From an uncultured Bacilli bacterium (GTDB lineage: Bacteria; Bacillota_I; Bacilli_A; RF39; UBA660), in NCBI GenBank assembly GCA_934167785.1, contig CAKPLX010000023.1, positions 1-17,090 on the forward strand: 17,090 nucleotides of DNA. The letters run 5' to 3'. Shown in pieces: positions 7,241 to 14,814 of this stretch. The position numbers were made by a program, and so were the translations under genes. The notes under the pieces were generated by a model. It searched no databases, was not told the origin of the DNA, and saw only the letters and a list, made by a program, of their open reading frames with translations. How positions within the stretch are numbered: the first letter of the stretch is position 1; every line of letters begins with the position of its first letter.

Positions 7241-9718
7241 TCACTTATCACAAGAACTGCTCCATTCTCCAGCCTTGCAATGAGTCCTAGTAATTTTATT
7301 AAATAAATCACTTGTTATAATTCTACTAGAGCCACTACCATCACTTTTCATATCACCATAAGAAAAATAATCACCATATTCACTCTTAAATCTACTAAAC
7401 TTATTTTTGTCTTTTATAAACTCCGTTTGATAACTAATTTTTTCTGCTTCAAATGGATTACTTTCGATTCGATTCAAATTACCAACCGTATCAATATACT
7501 GTTTCCAATTTTTGGGAATATTACCCTTTGGAAAAGGATTAGAAGTATCAATGGAACGGTACTTAACATAATCATGTATTTCATTAGTAACAAGTTTTAA
7601 AGAACAAGTTGCATTATAACTAAACTTTGTTTTAGGAAGTCCAAAAGAGGCATTAATTGAAAATGTAAAGAGCTGATTAGTTTTCCAATTTGGAGAAACG
7701 TAATACAAACTCTGATCCCCATTAGTAATATCATAGCCGGCTACCTTATCACCATAAATAATTTTTCCATCACCAGTATTACTAAGCCACGCTTGTTTTA
7801 TTCTATAATTACATTCAGAGATACTAGAGCAATTAAAATTGCCCACATCATTTCTTGTTTGATTTATATTATTTGTATCTGGAAAAGTAACATTTACACT
7901 ACGTTGATCATTATTCAAATCAACACTAGCAGTAGAAGCAATATCTTTAAACAACTGAGACCCATAATTAGTAGCAGACGGCCAATAAAAACTACTAAAA
8001 ATTTTATCCCCCTCTTTTAAAGCAATACGGATATTTCGATAAGAAACCTCTCCATTAACTGGATTAACTACTTCAAAAAGATAACTTGGTTGATATGTAT
8101 TATATGAAGAAGTACCAGCTTTCTCATTACTAGAAGTATCATAATTATCATTATATCCAGTAGTAGAAACAGAAGTACTATAATCAAACGAAAACGGAAA
8201 ATATCTTCCAGAACTAATTTTCAATTCACCATCAGAAAAATTTAATTTTAAATTAAAAGTCTGTTCATAATTAACTAAAGCTTTTAATGTAATAGGAAAC
8301 CAATAAAAATTTCCATCTAAAACTAACTTATTCGTAATATTAGCCCCACTATTCATTGCAGAAGAAGTAACATAATTAACAGAATTATTTTCTAAACTTT
8401 CATCAATCAAATCTTTTTTAATATTTAACCAATATACTTTCTCTAAAAGGCCATCACTAGAAACCTTAATATCTTCAGCAGAAGAACAAGAAGTATGACT
8501 TCCACTATTTGTACTCGTACTCAAGTTTTCAATTGAAGGGGAAGTACTTACACAAGTACTTGGATTATAATTACAATTTCCACCATAACAATACACAATT
8601 TGATTGTCATTACAAGAACAACCAGTACAACTCTCATCAACTTTATCATCAATTGTCATTTTTAAATCACCTGATGACTTTACCCAAGCACTCCACCCCC
8701 AGCCGTAATCATTTGCATCATTCTCAAGATTACCTTCCAATTTAAAAAGTCTGCCGGAAACGTACCCATCACCCTTCCAGTTTTTCCAACCATCTAAAAA
8801 CTCCGTGACATCTGTTACTTTATATTTCTTTCCAAGATTAAAATATTGGGATCTCAAATTATTAGCATAACTATCTTCTCCTGCTTTTTCATTTTTCCAC
8901 GATCCACTAGCACTACCAGCCGTAAATATTACTTCATCACTTAGCCCTCCTAGAGTAATAGATCTTACCCTTTTTTCCTTAACAATAATATTATATCCTT
9001 GCCCAGAAATCGTTTTAGGGACTTTATAAGTAGTTTTATAGTTTCTATTCTCTCGACACGTTGTATTTCCAAAAACAGATTTACAAGAATTAGAAAGAAT
9101 ACCAATATCAGAACTATCTTTTTTTTGACCATGTCCCTCACCAACCTCACTTTTAGCTTTAGTAATAATTCTAAAATGAACAGTTGCTTGATCTTTCCTA
9201 ATTTTATTTTTAATGTCATCAAAATTCAAATCAATAGTAAATCCAACATTATGGTAAGCACAATGACTATTCGGATAGGATACTCCACTTTCACTTCCTG
9301 GCTCCGTGCATGACATAGATTCATATTTTTCAGCACCAGATTCTAAATTACGGATCCTTTTTTCTTGTAATTCTGTTGTACAGGCCGGTCTAATACATCG
9401 AATAAAATATAAATCATACTTATCCGTTACCGTCACTTGTTTTGAATAACACTTACCACTATTATTACATTTACTTGGCTTCACCCATTCATTGTCCCAA
9501 TCCCCAGTGTATGCGGCAATATACGTACTCATATTTTTTCCGCCATAATTATCCATATGATCTAAAAAAGAAAAACCTTCAAAATGAATTTTTTCAGTAG
9601 TAACAAAAAAGTTTGAAATATCATAACTAATCTTAAAATCAGTGGCTGTTGTCCCAGCCTTTGCAAAGGGAACAGCTAAAATAAAGAAAAATAAGAAAAA
9701 ACTAAATATCTTTTTCAA
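7241..9718 (-). CDS. Large secreted Cys-containing surface protein (A), cassette 1
   Basis: Protein of 825 aa of unknown family and paralog of the 857-aa protein at 3371-5944. The signal peptide ends near AKA (residue 21), followed by TDFKISYDISNF and DHMDNYGG near residues 53-60. A dense Cys cluster lies at about residues 358-390 (SCTGCSC, then YCYGGNCNY and STC). Like its paralog it contains GxNCxY and ends with SGSSRIITSDLF and HCKAGEWSSSCDK. No LPXTG motif or terminal membrane anchor is present. The start is TTG at 9718, overlapping the TGA of B as TTGA, with AAAAGGAG upstream; the paralog uses ATG at the same place. The middle of the protein is rich in Asn, Ser, Thr and Tyr, as is common in surface adhesins. 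By eye it is much less similar to its paralog than the C or CpaB pairs are, which suggests it is the variable, outward-facing part of the system. Confidence 0.87.
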   Translation of the reverse strand: MKKIFSFFLFFFILAVPFAKAGTTATDFKISYDISNFFVTTEKIHFEGFSFLDHMDNYGGKNMSTYIAAYTGDWDNEWVKPSKCNNSGKCYSKQVTVTDKYDLYFIRCIRPACTTELQEKRIRNLESGAEKYESMSCTEPGSESGVSYPNSHCAYHNVGFTIDLNFDDIKNKIRKDQATVHFRIITKAKSEVGEGHGQKKDSSDIGILSNSCKSVFGNTTCRENRNYKTTYKVPKTISGQGYNIIVKEKRVRSITLGGLSDEVIFTAGSASGSWKNEKAGEDSYANNLRSQYFNLGKKYKVTDVTEFLDGWKNWKGDGYVSGRLFKLEGNLENDANDYGWGWSAWVKSSGDLKMTIDDKVDESCTGCSCNDNQIVYCYGGNCNYNPSTCVSTSPSIENLSTSTNSGSHTSCSSAEDIKVSSDGLLEKVYWLNIKKDLIDESLENNSVNYVTSSAMNSGANITNKLVLDGNFYWFPITLKALVNYEQTFNLKLNFSDGELKISSGRYFPFSFDYSTSVSTTGYNDNYDTSSNEKAGTSSYNTYQPSYLFEVVNPVNGEVSYRNIRIALKEGDKIFSSFYWPSATNYGSQLFKDIASTASVDLNNDQRSVNVTFPDTNNINQTRNDVGNFNCSSISECNYRIKQAWLSNTGDGKIIYGDKVAGYDITNGDQSLYYVSPNWKTNQLFTFSINASFGLPKTKFSYNATCSLKLVTNEIHDYVKYRSIDTSNPFPKGNIPKNWKQYIDTVGNLNRIESNPFEAEKISYQTEFIKDKNKFSRFKSEYGDYFSYGDMKSDGSGSSRIITSDLFNKITRTHCKAGEWSSSCDK

Positions 9719-10431
9719 TCTAATCGACTCCTTTTAATCCTTTTAACGATAAATATAACAATTAATAAAACCAAAATAACTCCACCAAAAATTAATCCAA
9801 TAATGACATAAGGTTGATGAAGCCAAAATCTAATCTTATCTGTAATACTCATCTTTTGATTTTCTTTTTGAGAATATTTATCTATAGATTGATAAAAATC
9901 TGCTCTGTTTTTTATCAAATTCTTCGATATCATCTTTTGACAAACATCTACCTTAATTTTACGTCCTCGCAATTCTTCACACTCAGAAGTATTATAATAA
10001 GTATTAAAAATAGGTAAATCAATTTCTATATTTCTAATTGCATATTTAGTATAACAACTTTCAGAATAAAATTTCAAAGTCAATCCAGACCCTTCATCTT
10101 GAATATAGTAAGTAATAGTTCCATCTTTTGTACTAGAATAAGAAAATTGATGATTAACATCTCCTCTACTTTCAAAATACATCCCTTCACTAAGACCAGA
10201 AACTGTAATCGCATAATTATATCCATAAGGAATCGTATTTCCCCAATCTAATGTTTCATCATCTGCATCCAAATATTCATAATGCACAGAAATATTATTT
10301 GCAAGTACTTTCATTTTTACAAGTTCATCATCTGAACAAGTATCTGCTTTTACTAAAAATGGGAAATTATATCCAATCAGCAAAAGAAAGAAAACTAAAA
10401 TTTTAACATACATACAATTCTTATAATCCAT
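9715..10431 (-). CDS. Signal-peptide, C-terminally anchored surface protein (B), cassette 1
   Basis: Protein of 238 aa, paralog of the protein at 5941-6648 and first gene of the duplicated locus. The signal peptide is cleaved probably after VKA (residue 29). It is followed by TCSDDEL, an extracytoplasmic domain with the conserved HYEYLDADDETLDWGN and PYGYNYAITV block, Cys residues in SESCYT, SECEEL and VDVCQK, a membrane helix near residues 207-229, and a basic tail (KRIKRSRLD). An ATG at 10443 overlaps GGAGGG, so the ATG at 10431 with that site five bases upstream is chosen. It overlaps the start of the large A gene by 4 nt. Outside the conserved block the two B proteins are only moderately alike. 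I do not recognise the family. An anchor or chaperone role for A is inference from the strict pairing and coupling. Confidence 0.86.
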   Translation of the reverse strand: MDYKNCMYVKILVFFLLLIGYNFPFLVKADTCSDDELVKMKVLANNISVHYEYLDADDETLDWGNTIPYGYNYAITVSGLSEGMYFESRGDVNHQFSYSSTKDGTITYYIQDEGSGLTLKFYSESCYTKYAIRNIEIDLPIFNTYYNTSECEELRGRKIKVDVCQKMISKNLIKNRADFYQSIDKYSQKENQKMSITDKIRFWLHQPYVIIGLIFGGVILVLLIVIFIVKRIKRSRLD

Positions 10432-10454
10432 CTTACCCTCCATATCTTACTTAT

Positions 10455-10463
10455 ATAATACCA
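10455..10463 (-). promoter_or_regulatory. Extended -10 promoter of cassette 1
   Basis: On the minus strand TGG followed by TATTAT, preceded by AAAAAAA, lies about 24 nt upstream of the preferred start of B. It matches the element before cassette 2 in sequence and position. The -35 region (TTTAAT at 17 bp) is poor. It separates the pilus-like locus from yunB, which ends at 10555. Confidence 0.6.
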
Positions 10464-10523
10464 TTTTTTTCAATATTATTAAATACTTTTCAAATAAAAA
10501 AATAAAACTTTTCAAAAATTAAC

Positions 10524-10536
10524 TTTCATAATGAAA
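10524..10536. other. Small palindrome between yunB and the pilus-like locus
   Basis: TTTCAT-A-ATGAAA is a perfect 6-bp inverted repeat with a 1-nt centre, in the 123-nt gap upstream of cassette 1 and about 60 nt before its -10 element. It could be a regulator site, but in such AT-rich DNA it may be chance. The rest of the gap shows only AT-rich sequence and the promoter. Confidence 0.25.
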
Positions 10537-10554
10537 ATAAACGAATGAAAAATT

Positions 10555-11304
10555 TTATTGAATATTATTTTCCACTTTTGCTTCCTTTAACGAACCAAAA
10601 TAATAATTTGGTATACCTCCTTGAATAATTTCCATAGTAAGCGGAATAGAATGTTTCACTTGAATTTTCTTGGACATAAAAGGCATTTGAATAACAAAAT
10701 AAACGCGAACATCAACAAATACTTCAATCATGGCACTATTTACCCCATAATTGGTAACTTTTGTATGAACATCACTTTCAACATTTTCAACTACGCTCAA
10801 ATTCAAAGGAATCTTTGGACCTAAATTAGCAAGTAAACTATTCCCTGTAACACTTCCCATCGAAATGTAAAAAATAATTCCCCCATTATCTTTTAAAGCC
10901 CCATCATCCATTAACAATAAAGAATTTTGATTTAAACCTAATTTCTCAAAATTCCCGGCTACCAACTCCTTCATATCATCTGTAATTATTGAGGTAAGAT
11001 CCATCGTAACTTCATTTAACTTTCTCGTATCATAACGAACAAGTTCAATCTCCCCCTGATTATCTCTAACAATATCAAGTAAATCACCACGATCATGATC
11101 GGTCAAATACTCTTTTACTCCCCTATTTAAAACCAAAACCGTTAACTTTTCTACCTCATCTACTGCACATTGAATTAACCCTGGTCCCAATCTCTTATTA
11201 AAGGAATAAAGAAAAGCAAAAGATCCAACAAAACTAAAAAAAATTAAATAAACCAAAATCGTAACTAAAGAAATATTTTTTCTTTTTTTTAAATACTTTT
11301 TCAT
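10555..11304 (-). CDS. yunB: Sporulation protein YunB
   Basis: Protein of 249 aa matching YunB, a membrane protein needed for normal spore formation in Bacillus and made there in the mother cell under sigma-E. It has a basic N-terminus, one membrane helix at about residues 13-33, then an extracytoplasmic domain with the family pattern LGPGLIQCAVDEVEKL, VLNRGVKEYL, the highly conserved SMGSVTGNSLLANLGPKIPL, and NYGVNSAMIEV. Length matches the family. The ATG at 11304 has no visible Shine-Dalgarno, unlike every other gene here; instead CATATATT lies 5 nt upstream. No better in-frame start exists before the membrane helix. It is divergent from recU and precedes the pilus-like locus on the same strand, but the 123-nt gap and separate promoter argue against one operon. 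It suggests a sporulating or recently sporulating lineage. Confidence 0.88.
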   Translation of the reverse strand: MKKYLKKRKNISLVTILVYLIFFSFVGSFAFLYSFNKRLGPGLIQCAVDEVEKLTVLVLNRGVKEYLTDHDRGDLLDIVRDNQGEIELVRYDTRKLNEVTMDLTSIITDDMKELVAGNFEKLGLNQNSLLLMDDGALKDNGGIIFYISMGSVTGNSLLANLGPKIPLNLSVVENVESDVHTKVTNYGVNSAMIEVFVDVRVYFVIQMPFMSKKIQVKHSIPLTMEIIQGGIPNYYFGSLKEAKVENNIQ

Positions 11305-11359
11305 ACTAAAATATATGTTAAAGAATAAAAAGTAAGTAAAAAACTAGCTTTACACAAGA

Positions 11360-11389
11360 TTGACATAAAAAAATAGCTAAAACTATAAA
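11360..11389 (+). promoter_or_regulatory. Likely recU-ponA promoter
   Basis: TTGACA at 11360-11365 and TATAAA at 11384-11389 with an 18-bp spacer resemble a housekeeping sigma-A promoter and would start transcription near 11396. A second TATAAT at 11416-11421 lacks a good -35 and would leave an extremely short leader, so it is less likely. Confidence 0.6.
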
Positions 11390-11426
11390 ATATAGTAAAA
11401 TTAAACCATTTATAGTATAATGAAAA

Positions 11427-11437
11427 AAAGGTGGTGA
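11427..11437 (+). promoter_or_regulatory. recU ribosome binding site overlapping its GTG codons
   Basis: AAAGGTGGTGA closely matches the consensus AAAGGAGGTGA. It covers the two possible GTG starts at 11431 and 11434, so they cannot be initiated from it. The first in-frame codon at ideal distance is ACG at 11443, eight bases after the GGTGG core. Confidence 0.6.
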
Positions 11438-12009
11438 ATTTTACGAGATTACAAAGTTACTTTAAAAATAACATCTATGCCAACAGAGGAATGACATTAG
11501 AAAGTGATATTAATCAAACCAATGAATACTATAAAATTCATAATATTGCACTCGTTTATAAAAAACCAACCCCAATCCAAGTAGTACAAGTAGAATATCC
11601 CAAAAATAAAATTAAAGAAGCTTACTTCAACGAACCTTCTACACTAGATTATACTGGAATATACAAAGGAAAATATTTAGAATTTGACGCCAAAGAAACA
11701 CAAAACAAAACAAGTTTTCCTATATCAAACATCCATAAACATCAACTAGAACATATCAAAAAAGTAATCTATCACAATGGAATATCTTTTCTAATTATTA
11801 GATTCGCAACAATCAATCTAACCTTTTTACTACTAGGAACAGACTTAATTGACTTCGTAAAAAATACAACAAGAAAATCAATTCCTCTAGAATATTTTAA
11901 AGAAAAAGCATTTACCATTGACTTAAAATACTCACCACGATTAGATTACATCAAAATTATTGACAAAATAATTGAAAATAAAGGGAGTGACAAAAATGAA
12001 AAAAATTAA
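11431..12009 (+). CDS. recU: Holliday junction resolvase RecU
   Basis: RecU cuts Holliday junctions during recombination and repair in Firmicutes and works with RuvAB and RecA. The 192-aa frame has the family signature NRGMTLESDINQTN, then KKPTPIQVVQVEYP, IKEAYF and STLDYTGIYKGKYLEFDAK, followed by a C-terminal PRLDYI. Compared with Bacillus subtilis RecU (D88, E101, K103), the matching residues here are D73, D86 and K88 counted from GTG 11431. The catalytic Glu is therefore Asp (DFEAKET to EFDAKET), a conservative but notable change. The N-terminus is shorter than in B. subtilis. The start is unresolved: the GTGs lie within the Shine-Dalgarno and an ACG at 11443 is best placed. It overlaps the penicillin-binding protein gene by 14 nt, the same recU-ponA pairing known from Bacillus. 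Confidence 0.93.
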   Translation: MVNFTRLQSYFKNNIYANRGMTLESDINQTNEYYKIHNIALVYKKPTPIQVVQVEYPKNKIKEAYFNEPSTLDYTGIYKGKYLEFDAKETQNKTSFPISNIHKHQLEHIKKVIYHNGISFLIIRFATINLTFLLLGTDLIDFVKNTTRKSIPLEYFKEKAFTIDLKYSPRLDYIKIIDKIIENKGSDKNEKN

Positions 12010-14779
12010 CAAAAAAAGGAAAAAAAGTACTCTAACTCTAAAAGAAAAACAACAGCAACATAAAAACAATCCAAAAACAAAAAAAGAAAAAAGAAAATGG
12101 TGGAAAAAATTACTTAGCCTTTTTATTTTTCTTTGTTGCATTGGTATTTTCACTGCTTTTGCCTTTTGCATCTATATTGTAGCAAGCTGTGGAGAATTTG
12201 ATCCAAATGCCCTAGCGAACCAAGATCAAACGATTATTTATGACAAAGATAACAATATCATTGGCAAACTTGGAATGGAAAAAAGAGAATCTATTACATA
12301 TGATAAACTACCTCAAGTTCTAATTGATGCAATTGTAGCCACCGAAGATTCTAGATTCTTTCAACATAACGGTGTTGATGGAGCAAGATTCCTAAAAGCA
12401 TCAATTGGTCAAGTCTTAGGAAATTCTAGTGCTGGTGGAGCATCTACCTTAACCATGCAAGTCGTAAAAAATAACTTAACTTCAACCGAAAGAAATGGTA
12501 TCGAAGGAATCATTCGTAAATTTAAAGATGTCTATATTTCTGTATTTTTCATGGAAAAGAAATACACCAAAGAAGAAATTTTAGAATTCTACGTTAATGA
12601 TAGCTTGCTTGGTGGAAATGTTTACGGTGTTGAAGAAGCTAGCAAATATTACTTTGGAAAATCTGTTTCACAACTTAGCTTACCAGAAGCTGCCATCATA
12701 GCCGGATTATTTCAATCCCCTAATGGTGACAACCCATACAAAAATCCCGAAAGAACGAAAAAAAGAATGAATACAGTCTTAAAACTAATGGTAAGACACG
12801 GTTATATCACACAAGAGGAAGCTGATATAGCAGCATCTATTGATATTACTTCTTTATTAGTTGGAACAAGCGAAGCAAACAATTACCAAGGCTTTATTGA
12901 TACAGTAGTATCTGAAGTCATAAAGAAAACAAAACAAGATCCTGCATTGGTATCTATGGAAATTCATACCACTATGGATGCCAGCATCCAAAATGGAATT
13001 AACAAAATTTTAGCCGGAGAAGGATATAAATGGAAAGATGATAAAGTTCAAGCTGGAATTACCATTGTAGATGTCAAAACAGGAGCAATTACTGCAATCG
13101 GCGCAGGAAGAAATCGAACAGGTGAAAGAGAATGGAACTATGCTACCCAAGAAAAAAGACAACCAGGTTCAACTGCTAAACCAGTATTCGCCTATGCTCC
13201 AGGATTTGAATATGATAATTTCTCTACTTACCAATTATTCACCGACGAAGCTTGGCAATACACGGATGGAACCCCATTTAACAACTGGGACTCCGGTTAT
13301 AAAGGTCTTATGACCTTAAGAGATGCACTTAGTATTTCAAGAAATGTACCCGCTGTAAAAGCACTACAAACTGTACAAAAAGATGTAGGAAATAAAAAAA
13401 TTGTAAACTTCGTCGAAGGATTAGGAATCAGTTTAAAAGACCATGTAGCCTATGAATCCTACGCCATTGGTGGATTAGACCCAGGTGTTACAACCACTCA
13501 AATGGCAGGTGCCTACGCAGCATTTTCCAATGGTGGATATTACACAGAACCATATACAGTAAAATCAATCACCTATCGTAGCAATGGTAAAACAACAGAA
13601 TTTGAAAATAAAAAAACACAAGCCATGAAAGATTCAACTGCTTATCTAATTACTAACGTTCTAGAATATGCTGCACACTACGGATTTAGTGGTGGAACTT
13701 CCAGTTATCGAGGTACCGTTGCTGCAAAAACAGGAACATCAAACTTTGATGACGCCACAATGAAAGCAAAAAAATTACCAGGAAGTGCTGTAAATGATCT
13801 ATGGACAGTTGCCTATACTCCACAATATTCCATCGCTCTATGGTATGGATACTCATTCAAAGATATCTCTAGCCAATATTATAATTCCGCTAGTGCTCCA
13901 AAAGATAATTTAATGTCAGCAATTATGAAAACAATTCCTGTAACAAATGAAAAATTCAATCAACCATCAAGTGTCATTCAAGCACAAGTTGAATCAGAAA
14001 CTTGGCCAGCCGCTAAACCAAGCCAATACACGCCAGAAGCACTAATCAAAACAGAATACTTCATCTCAGGAACGGAACCAACTGAAGAATCAAAAAGATT
14101 TGCTAAACTTGATGACGTAACCAATTTAAAAGCTACCACTACTGGAAATAATGTAAAATTAACTTGGGAATATAAAACTCCAGACGTCGTAAGCCAAGAA
14201 TACTTAACTAAATATTTTAGTCAATCTGTTTTTGGAAATAGTACCAGTAAATTTGTTCAAGATAGACTATCTTACAATAATGATATCCTAGGAGGCTTAG
14301 GATACGGAATTTATGCAAAAACAGCATCTGGTCTAAACTTTATTGCCTTTACTACTGATAAAAATTATACTTACCACGGCTCAAGTAACACCACTGCATT
14401 AGTAGTTAAAGCAGAATACCGTAACTTCAAAAATAATGCATCAAATGGTGTTAGTGCAAATATTTCTCTAAAAGGACACGACGATGATACTACTTCAAGC
14501 GATCTAAAAGTTACCGTTATTGGTGGTAATAAAACAATTGCAGCAGGTTCTTATACAGAAGAGGGAATCACTATCACTTACAATAATAAAAATGTTCAAC
14601 AAAATTGCACAATTACATACACCGTTAATGGAAAAGAATATGATACAGTATCTGATCTAGAAAAAGCAATAAATAACTTAACTAGTACTACTACTAAAAT
14701 CACCTATAAAGTAGCCTACGAACTTAATACTGGAGAAATAATCACAAAAACAGCATCAAGAAATGTTACAATTGAATAA
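11996..14779 (+). CDS. ponA: Class A penicillin-binding protein 1 (transglycosylase/transpeptidase)
   Basis: Bifunctional peptidoglycan synthase of 927 aa that polymerises lipid II and cross-links the stem peptides at the outer face of the membrane. It has a very basic cytoplasmic N-terminus (1-38) and a membrane helix at about 40-63. The GT51 domain carries ATEDSRFFQHNG (catalytic-type Glu117), GGASTLTMQVVKNN near 148-160 and EKKYTKEEILEFYVND. The transpeptidase domain has the serine nucleophile in STAK (S392, K395), SRN at 448-450 and KTGTS at 578-582. An Fn3-like domain follows from about 704 (VTNLKATTTGNNVKLTWEY), then another 100 residues of beta-rich, Thr/Asn-rich sequence. All active-site motifs are intact. 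ATG at 11996 is preferred because AAGGGAGTG lies eight bases upstream; a longer TTG start at 11972 would precede that site. It overlaps the end of recU by 14 nt and is translated with it. Confidence 0.95.
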   Translation: MKKINKKRKKSTLTLKEKQQQHKNNPKTKKEKRKWWKKLLSLFIFLCCIGIFTAFAFCIYIVASCGEFDPNALANQDQTIIYDKDNNIIGKLGMEKRESITYDKLPQVLIDAIVATEDSRFFQHNGVDGARFLKASIGQVLGNSSAGGASTLTMQVVKNNLTSTERNGIEGIIRKFKDVYISVFFMEKKYTKEEILEFYVNDSLLGGNVYGVEEASKYYFGKSVSQLSLPEAAIIAGLFQSPNGDNPYKNPERTKKRMNTVLKLMVRHGYITQEEADIAASIDITSLLVGTSEANNYQGFIDTVVSEVIKKTKQDPALVSMEIHTTMDASIQNGINKILAGEGYKWKDDKVQAGITIVDVKTGAITAIGAGRNRTGEREWNYATQEKRQPGSTAKPVFAYAPGFEYDNFSTYQLFTDEAWQYTDGTPFNNWDSGYKGLMTLRDALSISRNVPAVKALQTVQKDVGNKKIVNFVEGLGISLKDHVAYESYAIGGLDPGVTTTQMAGAYAAFSNGGYYTEPYTVKSITYRSNGKTTEFENKKTQAMKDSTAYLITNVLEYAAHYGFSGGTSSYRGTVAAKTGTSNFDDATMKAKKLPGSAVNDLWTVAYTPQYSIALWYGYSFKDISSQYYNSASAPKDNLMSAIMKTIPVTNEKFNQPSSVIQAQVESETWPAAKPSQYTPEALIKTEYFISGTEPTEESKRFAKLDDVTNLKATTTGNNVKLTWEYKTPDVVSQEYLTKYFSQSVFGNSTSKFVQDRLSYNNDILGGLGYGIYAKTASGLNFIAFTTDKNYTYHGSSNTTALVVKAEYRNFKNNASNGVSANISLKGHDDDTTSSDLKVTVIGGNKTIAAGSYTEEGITITYNNKNVQQNCTITYTVNGKEYDTVSDLEKAINNLTSTTTKITYKVAYELNTGEIITKTASRNVTIE

Positions 14780-14781
14780 AC

Positions 14782-14814
14782 AAAAAGCTCATTAGAAAAC
14801 CTAATGAACTTTTT
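14782..14814. terminator. Bidirectional intrinsic terminator between ponA and the lipoprotein gene
   Basis: TCATTAG at 14789-14795 pairs with CTAATGA at 14801-14807 around a 5-nt loop. After one mismatch the flanking AAAAAG and CTTTTT extend the stem and provide T-runs on both strands. It lies just after the ponA stop and touches the stop codon of the convergent gene, so it can end transcription from both sides. Confidence 0.75.

Larger units (their letters stand above)
6762..10463 (-). repeat. Cassette 1 of the duplicated B-A-C module (with promoter)
   Basis: Promoter, B, A and C, the upstream member of the tandem pair. Shared details beyond protein similarity are the TGnTATTAT promoter, the GGAGG site overlapping an upstream ATG of B, the 4-nt B/A overlap, and a non-ATG start in C. 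Confidence 0.85.

Noticed and set aside
8509..9313. Several open frames (both strands) inside the A gene
   Set aside because: All are within the 825-aa frame supported by its paralog; none has a ribosome binding site or recognisable protein.
2923..10463. Insertion sequence or phage origin of the duplicated region
   Set aside because: No transposase, integrase, terminal repeats or phage structural genes are visible; the copies are old and diverged, consistent with ordinary tandem duplication.
11972..11995. TTG start extending PBP1 by eight residues
   Set aside because: It precedes the AAGGGAGTG site that serves the ATG at 11996.
11941..12171. Minus-strand frame over the recU/ponA junction
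   Set aside because: Its hydrophobic Phe/Leu-rich protein is simply the complement of the Lys-rich N-terminus of PBP1.
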